Source of the DNA: UBA3775 sp964584255
GTDB lineage: Bacteria; Bacillota; Clostridia; Lachnospirales; Lachnospiraceae
Assembly: GCA_964584255.1 (NCBI GenBank)
Contig: CAZOZM010000006.1
Span: 1-64,000, forward strand
Reading direction: 5' to 3'
DNA length: 64,000 bases
Positions 7,639 to 15,285 of this stretch are shown one piece after another. Position numbers and translations under genes: made by a program. How positions within the stretch are numbered: the stretch's first letter is position 1; the number at the start of each line of letters is the position of its first letter. The notes beneath the pieces were generated by a model, which was given only the letters and a program-made list of their open reading frames with translations, had not been told where the DNA came from and made no database searches.

Positions 7639-10229
7639 GAAAAGAAAAAGGCATCAAAAAAAGCAGGAAGAGCGGGACACGGCTCATTATTCCGGTTGGA
7701 ATTGCAGTGGTTGTTATTTCATTTGTCAGCATGGCTTTTTATGAAAAAACCGTATATGACAGATTTGCATCCAGAGCGGTAACCACATTAAGACGCCAGT
7801 GTTCGGATTATGATGATTTACTTTCGGCAGACAAAACAAAGAGTCTGTTCAGACTTGCTGATTCTGTTAAGGTGCTCAAGAACCTGATAAATGAGGATGA
7901 GAACAATGTTAATGAAGAATATTTATCGAATCTTATTTCGGAAATGCGGGTTACGGGGGTGATTGTTACTGATTCTGAACTGCATTCCCGGATAAGTATT
8001 AATACCGGGGATTTGGAAATCAGCAGTATTATCAGCGGAATCGGTAAAAGTAATATCGGAAATGCTTTAAAAAACGAATCGGGAATTATACTCAGGCATG
8101 TTGAAATTGAAAGTTCGGAGTATGATGTAGCCATAACAAAGACAATAGATACAGATGGTATTATCATCGGGTTTTATAAACAGTCAGCAAAGGGTGTGGA
8201 GCTCCTTAAGACAGAACTGAGCAGTCTGTTTAACGGACTTCATATGAATTATCATGGAATGTTCTATGTAATCGGAAATGATGAATTGCTGGCAACCAAT
8301 GATGCAGCAACGAATGGCGATAATTATACCGATAATGAATATATAGAAAACCTTTGTAAAAAAGATTCGGATGCAGGATTCTTTTTTAAGGCGGGACACC
8401 AACTCTGCTATGGTATGACGGCAGAGTATGGCACTTACCGGATATTGATTTATTTTCCGCTTGGAATTTTTAAAAGCAATACTTTTCTTGTGACAATAAT
8501 AGCATTGCTTGCCTACATAAGTCTGATGTCCGTTTTTTACTCATGGAAAAACAGGATAATCATTCAAAAGCAGCATGAACTTGAGAAAACAAATAAATCC
8601 CTCAGGGAAACGATTAATATTCTGAGATCGTTTGAAAGTATTTATTTTACCGGTGTATATGTTGATGTAGAACATAACCGGTATGAGAGTCTGTTCGCTG
8701 CAACCTGGCTTAAGGACGGAATTCCTGAAAACGGAGATTTTAGCAGCATGGTAGAAGGGCTGATTGAGAATTATGTTGCAGAGGAAGACAGGCAGGTTCT
8801 GAGGGACAGAATAAATTTTGAATCGATCAGGGAAAGACTCAGGGAAGATAAGCTTAATGAATTCAGCAACAGTTTTTATGTTGATTACAAGGCATTAAGG
8901 CAGGAAACGGAAGAATGGTGTCGTGTAACGGTTATACCGATAGATTTTTCGGAAGGATATCCGTTGCATGTACTTGTAATGCTTCAGGATATCAATGACG
9001 AAAAAAGCCGTGAACAGCAGTATCAGGACCGAATACTTGAGGAAGCGGAACTTGCAAAAAAGGCAAATGTTGCAAAAACGGAATTTTTGCGAAGAATAAG
9101 TCACGATATAAGAACGCCGATTAACGGAATACAGGGCATGTTAAGTATTGCGGAGCATTGCGCGGACGATAAGGAAAAGCAGGCTTATTACAGAAGAAAG
9201 ATTTATGAATCTTCGGGTTATCTTTTGGAACTTGTAAACAGTGTTTTGGATATGAGTAAGCTTGAAACCGGAGAAATCTGTCTGGAGCACAGACCATTGC
9301 GAATATGTGATGTGATGGAAGAGATTAATACGATTGTTTCGGCACAGGCTGTTGCAAGTGACATAGATTATGAAAATGTGTCTGAGGATACGGATGCGGA
9401 TGATTTTATAATGGGAAGTTCACTGCATATAAAACAGATTTTGTTAAATGTTGCGGGAAATGCCGTTAAATACGGAAAAAAAGGAGGATATGTCCGGCTT
9501 AAAAGCCGTGTCGTTGAGAAAAACGATAATAGGGTGTATTACGAATTTGTCTGCGAGGATAACGGTCAGGGAATGAGTGAAGAATTCCAAAGCCATATGT
9601 TTGAGCCTTTTATGCAGGAAAATGAAACTGCGAGAACGGCATATCATGGAACCGGATTAGGTCTGTCCATAGTTAAGAGACTTGTAGACATGATGGACGG
9701 AACAATAATTGTAAACAGTGTCAAAAACGAGGGAACAAAAGTAACAATAAGACTTGGATTTGACAGATATATACAAATGAAAAAGCCTGAAGACGCAGTG
9801 AGTGGAGAAAAGAATGGCATTTCCATAAAAGGGATGAATGTGCTGATTGCGGAAGATAACGAAATCAACAGAGAAATAATGATATTTTTTGCTGAGTATA
9901 ACGGTGCGGTTCCTTATGCGGTTAATAATGGACTTGAAGCATTCAACGCCTTTAAAAACTCGGAAACAGGTTTTTTTGATTTGATTCTGATGGATATAAT
10001 GATGCCGGAAATGAACGGTCTTGAAGCCTCTGAAAAAATAAGAAGTTTAAACAGACCTGATGCGGTGGAGATACCGATTATTGCCATGTCGGCAAATGCA
10101 TTCAGCGATGATATTGAAAGAAGCAGGAATGCCGGAATGGATAATCATGTTCCTAAGCCGGTAAACAAGCAGGTTCTTATGGAGGTAATATCAGAAGCTT
10201 TCAAAAAAAGAGGCAGGGGAAAGTACTGA
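7635..10229 (+). CDS. Membrane hybrid sensor histidine kinase / response regulator
   Basis: An 864-residue protein starting with GTG that overlaps the solute-binding gene by 4 nt. Order: TM1 (about 16-36), extracytoplasmic sensor (about 37-280), TM2 (about 283-303), a PAS-like region (about 325-455), HisKA with phospho-acceptor His490 in RRISHDIRTPINGIQG, HATPase with N605, DNGQG (642-646) and GTGLGLS (672-678), then a receiver domain with phosphorylatable Asp787 in LILMDIMMPEMNG. There is no HPt or DNA-binding domain, so the output partner is elsewhere. The sensor is not itself a binding-protein domain; the coupled lipoprotein may supply ligand recognition, as separate subunits do in LuxP/LuxQ or TorT/TorS. 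Confidence 0.92.
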   Translation: MRKEKGIKKSRKSGTRLIIPVGIAVVVISFVSMAFYEKTVYDRFASRAVTTLRRQCSDYDDLLSADKTKSLFRLADSVKVLKNLINEDENNVNEEYLSNLISEMRVTGVIVTDSELHSRISINTGDLEISSIISGIGKSNIGNALKNESGIILRHVEIESSEYDVAITKTIDTDGIIIGFYKQSAKGVELLKTELSSLFNGLHMNYHGMFYVIGNDELLATNDAATNGDNYTDNEYIENLCKKDSDAGFFFKAGHQLCYGMTAEYGTYRILIYFPLGIFKSNTFLVTIIALLAYISLMSVFYSWKNRIIIQKQHELEKTNKSLRETINILRSFESIYFTGVYVDVEHNRYESLFAATWLKDGIPENGDFSSMVEGLIENYVAEEDRQVLRDRINFESIRERLREDKLNEFSNSFYVDYKALRQETEEWCRVTVIPIDFSEGYPLHVLVMLQDINDEKSREQQYQDRILEEAELAKKANVAKTEFLRRISHDIRTPINGIQGMLSIAEHCADDKEKQAYYRRKIYESSGYLLELVNSVLDMSKLETGEICLEHRPLRICDVMEEINTIVSAQAVASDIDYENVSEDTDADDFIMGSSLHIKQILLNVAGNAVKYGKKGGYVRLKSRVVEKNDNRVYYEFVCEDNGQGMSEEFQSHMFEPFMQENETARTAYHGTGLGLSIVKRLVDMMDGTIIVNSVKNEGTKVTIRLGFDRYIQMKKPEDAVSGEKNGISIKGMNVLIAEDNEINREIMIFFAEYNGAVPYAVNNGLEAFNAFKNSETGFFDLILMDIMMPEMNGLEASEKIRSLNRPDAVEIPIIAMSANAFSDDIERSRNAGMDNHVPKPVNKQVLMEVISEAFKKRGRGKY

Positions 10230-10279
10230 TGTGAAACTCTCAAATGGTTATATGAATGTGAAGATACAGCGGATATGGA

Positions 10280-10307
10280 TTGAAAATATCTGATTGAATG
10301 GTATAAT
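10280..10307 (+). promoter_or_regulatory. Promoter of the MATE-LysR genes
   Basis: TTGAAA (10280-10285) and TATAAT (10302-10307) with a 16-nt spacer, about 40 nt upstream of the MATE start. It indicates that this gene begins a transcription unit separate from the kinase. Confidence 0.6.
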
Positions 10308-10348
10308 GCTATAGTCAAAAAAGCAGAAAAAAGGATTTTGGAGGAAAA

Positions 10349-11728
10349 ATGGGAACAGAAGAAACAATAAAAGAGAATAAAATGGGTGTAATGCCTGTTG
10401 GAAAGCTTGTATTTAATATGTCGCTTCCAATGATGATTTCAATGCTTGTACAGGCACTTTATAATATTGTGGACAGTATTTTCGTAGCAAGATTATCGGA
10501 AAATGCCCTTACAGCAGTATCACTTGCCTTTCCGCTGCAGACTCTTATTATAGCAGTCTGTGCGGGTACGGGTGTAGGTATGAATGCCCTTCTGTCAAGG
10601 TCACTTGGTGAGAAAAACACGGAGCGTGCAAGTAAAACGGCAACAAATGCAGGTTTTTTGTATCTGCTCAGTTATTTAGTCTTTTTGATTTTAGGTCTTA
10701 CAATAGTAAAACCGTTTTACGCCAGTCAGATAGGTGATGCTGACAGGGAAATCATGAGTATGGGTATAGAATATCTTACCATAGTAATGGCATTCTCCTT
10801 CGGCAGTTTTGCACAGATATATTTTGAAAGACTTCTGACATCTACCGGACGCACGGTATTCAGTATGATATCACAGCTCACGGGAGCAGTTGTAAATATA
10901 ATACTTGATCCAATTCTTATTTTTGGTTTACTGGGAGCGCCAAAGATGGGAGTTGCAGGTGCGGCAGCGGCAACTGTTATCGGACAGTGTATTGCGGGAA
11001 TTGTTGCAGCTGTATGCAACCATAAATTTAATGATGAAATAAAGCTTTCATATAAGAATTTTAAACCGGACGGACAGATTATCAGGACTATATATGCAGT
11101 AGGTATTCCGTCAATAATCATGCAGTCAATCGGTTCAATAATGACATATTGCATGAACCACATCCTTATTGGATTCAGTTCGACTGCCACTGCGGTTTTC
11201 GGGGTTTATTTCAAACTTCAGAGCTTCTTCTTTATGCCTCTGTTTGGAATGAATAACGGAATCACTCCGATTATCGCATATAATTATGGTGCCGGACAGA
11301 GAAAGAGAATGATAAAAACAATTAAGCTTTCTCTTAAGGTTGCTTTTGCCATAGCGGTAGTGGGTTTTGCCGCATTTGAAATTATACCGGGTACACTTCT
11401 TAATTTGTTTGACGCATCCGGGGACATGCTTCTGATAGGTAAGAAGGCACTGAGAATAATCGGTTTTCAGTTTTTGATTTCATGGTTCTGTATCATCTCT
11501 GGAACCGTATTTCAGGCACTTGGTAAGGCAGTATTCAGCATGATAGTTTCTTTTATGAGACAGTTGGTGGTTCTTATACCGGTAGCATATCTCATGTCAA
11601 AATTAGGACTTGATTATGTATGGTGGTCCCTTCCGATTGCAGAAATAGTCTCATTTATTGTTTCATCGCTGTTTATGATGAAAGTATACAGAGAGATTAT
11701 TAAAAAATTGCCTGAGGGTGGAGAATAA
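10349..11728 (+). CDS. MATE-family multidrug/toxin efflux transporter
   Basis: A 459-residue protein with about 12 membrane segments in two homologous halves. The MATE hallmark is at the start of each half: FNMSLPMMISMLVQALYNIVDSIFVARL in the first (residues about 24-51, of which only the pattern matters here) and IPSIIMQSIGSIMTYCMNHIL in shorter form in the second. It exports drugs, bile acids or other toxic organic compounds using a Na+ or H+ gradient. GGAGG stands 6 nt before the start. A LysR gene follows 5 nt later with its ribosome site inside the MATE tail, so the two are co-transcribed, and a bile-salt hydrolase follows. Substrate is unknown; bile acid export is a guess from context. 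Confidence 0.92.
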   Translation: MGTEETIKENKMGVMPVGKLVFNMSLPMMISMLVQALYNIVDSIFVARLSENALTAVSLAFPLQTLIIAVCAGTGVGMNALLSRSLGEKNTERASKTATNAGFLYLLSYLVFLILGLTIVKPFYASQIGDADREIMSMGIEYLTIVMAFSFGSFAQIYFERLLTSTGRTVFSMISQLTGAVVNIILDPILIFGLLGAPKMGVAGAAAATVIGQCIAGIVAAVCNHKFNDEIKLSYKNFKPDGQIIRTIYAVGIPSIIMQSIGSIMTYCMNHILIGFSSTATAVFGVYFKLQSFFFMPLFGMNNGITPIIAYNYGAGQRKRMIKTIKLSLKVAFAIAVVGFAAFEIIPGTLLNLFDASGDMLLIGKKALRIIGFQFLISWFCIISGTVFQALGKAVFSMIVSFMRQLVVLIPVAYLMSKLGLDYVWWSLPIAEIVSFIVSSLFMMKVYREIIKKLPEGGE

Positions 11729-11733
11729 AGAAT

Positions 11734-12645
11734 ATGACATTAAATCAGTTGAGATATGTTATTGAGATTTCAGATTCCTCATCATTGAATGAAGCGGCGG
11801 GAAAGCTTTATGTTTCACAGCCGAGTCTTACGGCTTCGCTTCGTTCACTTGAGCAGGAGCTGGGATTTGATATTTTCGTAAGATCCAATACCGGAGTCAG
11901 ACCTACGGCTAAAGGTTTGGAATTTTTGGGTTATGCAAAGTCGGTAATGGAACAGTATGAAATTCTTGATGCCAGATATATATCTAAGACTGACATTAAA
12001 CCTAAATTTCATGTTTCAATGCAGCATTATGCATTTGCGGTAAATGCTTTTGTGGAGTTGGTAAATATGTATGGGTTTGATGAATATGAGTTTGAAATAC
12101 ATGAAACCAAAACATATGAAGTAATTGAAAATGTGGCAGAGTGGAAAAGTGAAATCGGAGTTCTTTATTTAAATGATTATAACAGGGCGGTACTGAGCAA
12201 AATATTTAAAGAAAAGGGACTTGAATTCACGCCGCTTTTTGAATGTGGAATTTATGTTTACATGAGCAGAAACAACCCGCTGGCGGACAAGGATGAGATA
12301 AGCATCAGTGAACTGGATGAGTATCCGTGTCTTGCATTTGCACAGGGGGAACATAATTCGGTTTACTACGTTGAGGAAGTGCTCAGCACCTATGATTATA
12401 AGAGAATAATCCATGCAAATGACAGGGCAACTCTCTTAAATCTTATGGTAGGGCTTAACGGATATACTCTTTGTTCAGGAATTATCTGTGAAGAATTGAA
12501 CGGAGGAGAATACTGTGCGGTAAAACTGAAAACCGATGAGAAGATGACAATCGGTTATCTTTCTCACAGGGATGCAGTGATAAGTGACATCGGAAAGAAA
12601 TATATAGAAATCCTGGCATGCTACAGTGATAAAGCAATGAGATAG
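11734..12645 (+). CDS. LysR-family transcriptional regulator
   Basis: A 303-residue protein with an N-terminal helix-turn-helix (residues 1-60; MTLNQLRYVIEISDSSSLNE and the recognition segment LYVSQPSLTASLRSLEQELG) and a C-terminal periplasmic-binding-like effector domain from about residue 90. It is translationally coupled to the MATE gene (5-nt gap) and lies 31 nt before the bile-salt hydrolase gene. It likely controls its own cluster, although LysR regulators are more often divergent from their targets. The inducer cannot be deduced. Confidence 0.92.
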   Translation: MTLNQLRYVIEISDSSSLNEAAGKLYVSQPSLTASLRSLEQELGFDIFVRSNTGVRPTAKGLEFLGYAKSVMEQYEILDARYISKTDIKPKFHVSMQHYAFAVNAFVELVNMYGFDEYEFEIHETKTYEVIENVAEWKSEIGVLYLNDYNRAVLSKIFKEKGLEFTPLFECGIYVYMSRNNPLADKDEISISELDEYPCLAFAQGEHNSVYYVEEVLSTYDYKRIIHANDRATLLNLMVGLNGYTLCSGIICEELNGGEYCAVKLKTDEKMTIGYLSHRDAVISDIGKKYIEILACYSDKAMR

Positions 12646-12676
12646 CAGGATTGATATCTGTTTTAAGGAGTGAAAA

Positions 12677-13657
12677 ATGTGTACGGCAGCAATGTTTAAA
12701 ACAAAGGATACTTACATGGGGAGGACGCTGGATTATGAGTTCTCATATGGCGAGAAAGTAACGGTAACGCCAAGAAATTATGCTTTTGATTTTCGACATG
12801 AAGGCAGAGTCGGGTCTCATTATGCGATAATAGGGATGGCCCATGTGACTAAGGAAAAATATCCTCTTTACTATGATGCGGTCAATGAAAAGGGACTTGC
12901 CGTGGCCGGACTGAATTTTGTGGGGAATGCTTTTTTCGGCAGGGAAAAGGAAGAATGCATAAATATAGCTCAGTTTGAATTTATTCCGTGGATACTGCAG
13001 GGATGTTCAGACATAACGGAAGTTAAGGAACAGCTTAAGAAGATTAACATTACGGATACGGATTACGACGGAGTTTTTAAGACATCTCCGCTTCATTGGA
13101 TAATATCCGATAAAGAACAGACGATTGTTGTTGAATCAATGAAGGACGGTATAAGGGTTTATGACAATCCGACAGGTGTACTGACGAATAATCCGCCTTT
13201 TGAAATGCAGCTTCAGAATCTCAATAATTACAGAAATCTTTCTGAAAAACAGCCGGACAACAATTTTTCGTCGGAATATGAACTGAAGTGTTACAGCAGG
13301 GGCATGGGAGCTCTCGGACTTCCGGGAGATTTGTCCTCGGCCTCAAGATTTGTAAGAGCGGCATTTGTCCGAAGCAAGTCTAAGTGCGGTGATAGCGAAA
13401 AAGAAAGTGTAAGTCAGTTTTTCCATCTTCTTGGCTCTGTAGAACAGCAGAGAGGATGCTGTCAGGTTGCGGATGAAAAATATGAAATAACCATTTACAC
13501 ATCCTGCATGAATCTGAATAAGGGTATTTACTATTATACAACTTATAATAATCATCGCATTATGGCGGTTGACATGTTCGCGGAGGATATTACGGGCAGC
13601 AGCCTTATATGTTATCCGATGCAGGATGAGGATGAAGTCTGTTTCCAAAACAGATAG
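12677..13657 (+). CDS. bsh: Choloylglycine (bile-salt) hydrolase
   Basis: A 326-residue Ntn hydrolase of the choloylglycine hydrolase family that removes glycine or taurine from conjugated bile salts in the cytoplasm. The catalytic nucleophile is Cys2 (exposed after Met removal), and the other active-site residues match: Arg16, Asp19, Asn80 in AGLNFVGN, Asn171 or 172 in VLTNNPPF, and Arg224 in SASRF. Asn at the Asn80 position is typical of bile-salt hydrolases, where penicillin V acylases usually carry Tyr. From memory it resembles the Clostridium perfringens enzyme along its length (for example GLPGD-SASRF and YTSCMNLNKGIYYYTTY). AAGGAG precedes the ATG. It suggests an intestinal habitat and follows MATE and LysR genes. 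Confidence 0.92.
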   Translation: MCTAAMFKTKDTYMGRTLDYEFSYGEKVTVTPRNYAFDFRHEGRVGSHYAIIGMAHVTKEKYPLYYDAVNEKGLAVAGLNFVGNAFFGREKEECINIAQFEFIPWILQGCSDITEVKEQLKKINITDTDYDGVFKTSPLHWIISDKEQTIVVESMKDGIRVYDNPTGVLTNNPPFEMQLQNLNNYRNLSEKQPDNNFSSEYELKCYSRGMGALGLPGDLSSASRFVRAAFVRSKSKCGDSEKESVSQFFHLLGSVEQQRGCCQVADEKYEITIYTSCMNLNKGIYYYTTYNNHRIMAVDMFAEDITGSSLICYPMQDEDEVCFQNR

Positions 13658-13688
13658 CGGACGATATTAGTATACTTAGGAGGAAAAG

Positions 13689-15245
13689 TTGAAAAATTAT
13701 ACTCTTGAAGGCAGGAAAAAGTCTCAAAACGGCATTAAAAGATTAATTTTTTCGGCTTTGGCAATTATTCTGGAAATCTGTTTCCTGGTTTTCCTTGCAA
13801 CAAAATTAAGAAATTATGCGGTGCTTATTGATACGGTATCGGGAATCTTTGCAATTTTTCTTGTTTTGCTCATTCATGCAAGAACGCAGTCGGCATCAAT
13901 GAAACTACCATGGATAATGCTTATAACATCGTTTCCGATTTTCGGACTGACATTTTATCTGATGGTCGGTCTGGATGGAGGAACAAATACCATGAGGGCA
14001 AGGTATAAGAAGATGGATGAAATTCTCTTCAGAGCCCTGCCTTGCGACAAAACGATTCGTGCGGAGTTAAAGGAGATAAATCCAAGGGCGGCATCAATTT
14101 CTACTTATATCAGCAACTCGGCTTATTATCCTGTATACAGAAATACGGATGTCGAGTACTTTGACGAAGCTGTTAAAGGACTGAACGCCATGATTGAAGA
14201 CCTGTCAAAGGCGGAGAAATTTATATTTATGGAGTACCATGCGATTGAGGACGGATATGCATGGGAAAAGGTTCAGACGGTACTTGAGGAAAGGGTTAAG
14301 GCAGGCGTTGAAGTAAGAGTTTTCTATGATGACATGGGATCAATATGGTTCGTTAACATGGATTTTGCCGAAAAGCTCGAGAAAAAAGGAATCAAATGTC
14401 GTGTGTTCAATCCTGTCATACCGTTTGTGAACATGTTCCTGAATAACCGGGATCACAGGAAGATTACCGTTATTGACGGAAAGATGGCATATACCGGTGG
14501 ATACAACATTGCCAATGAGTATTTCAACTTTACAAAACCATACGGTAAGTGGAAAGATACGGGAATAAAGATTACGGGTGACGCAGTCAGGTCACTTACG
14601 GTTTCTTTTCTGGAAATGTGGAATGCGTCAGAAAAGAAATCACAAACTGAGGATACCGGAAAATACCTCGTAGAATATGATTATAAGTCGTCAGAAGACG
14701 GATTTATTCAGCCGTATTCGGACAGTCCGCTGGATGATGAACAGGTTGGCGAGGAAGTTTATATAAGTATGATAAACAAAGCAGAGAAATACTGCTGGTT
14801 TGTAACGCCTTACCTTATTATTTCCGATGAAATGACACATGCATTATCGCTTGCTTCAAAAAGGGGAGTGGACGTCAGAATCATTACACCGGGTATTCCT
14901 GACAAAAAAATCATATATAAAGCAACAAGATCTTTCTATCCGGCATTGGTAAAATCGGGAGTAAGGATATTTGAGTGGACACCGGGATTCTGTCATGCTA
15001 AAATGAGTGTAGCCGACGATATGATGGCTACCTGCGGAACCATAAATCTTGATTACAGAAGTTTGTATCATCATTTTGAAAACGGGTGCTTTATGGCAGA
15101 GTGTGAAGCTGTCATGAAGATAAAAAATGACATGGAAACATTGATGCAGCAGTCATTTGAGGTGACTAAACTTTATAAAAACAGTGAGAAGAAGCATTTG
15201 GGAATAAGTCAGCTTTTTATACGGCTTTTTGCTGAACTGTTATAA
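13689..15245 (+). CDS. cls: Cardiolipin synthase (phospholipase D family)
   Basis: A 518-residue membrane enzyme that joins two phosphatidylglycerols into cardiolipin. Two N-terminal hydrophobic segments (about 20-65) and a third (about 75-95) precede the two PLD catalytic modules: HRKITVIDGKMAYTGGYN and HAKMSVADDMMATCGTIN, each with an HxK(x)4D motif. The start is TTG 13689, supported by AGGAGG 5 nt upstream; no ATG lies close by in frame. Length matches the family. It lies 31 nt after the bile-salt hydrolase, so co-transcription is likely, and cardiolipin remodelling would fit membrane stress from bile. Confidence 0.94.
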   Translation: MKNYTLEGRKKSQNGIKRLIFSALAIILEICFLVFLATKLRNYAVLIDTVSGIFAIFLVLLIHARTQSASMKLPWIMLITSFPIFGLTFYLMVGLDGGTNTMRARYKKMDEILFRALPCDKTIRAELKEINPRAASISTYISNSAYYPVYRNTDVEYFDEAVKGLNAMIEDLSKAEKFIFMEYHAIEDGYAWEKVQTVLEERVKAGVEVRVFYDDMGSIWFVNMDFAEKLEKKGIKCRVFNPVIPFVNMFLNNRDHRKITVIDGKMAYTGGYNIANEYFNFTKPYGKWKDTGIKITGDAVRSLTVSFLEMWNASEKKSQTEDTGKYLVEYDYKSSEDGFIQPYSDSPLDDEQVGEEVYISMINKAEKYCWFVTPYLIISDEMTHALSLASKRGVDVRIITPGIPDKKIIYKATRSFYPALVKSGVRIFEWTPGFCHAKMSVADDMMATCGTINLDYRSLYHHFENGCFMAECEAVMKIKNDMETLMQQSFEVTKLYKNSEKKHLGISQLFIRLFAELL

Positions 15246-15285
15246 GGAAGGCATCATGTTTTGATGGTTTTAAAGGAGAAGGGTT

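Noticed and set aside
13689..15245. Alternative reading of the cardiolipin synthase as a nuclease or phospholipase D
   Set aside because: The N-terminal membrane segments and two HKD modules with family length fit cardiolipin synthase better.
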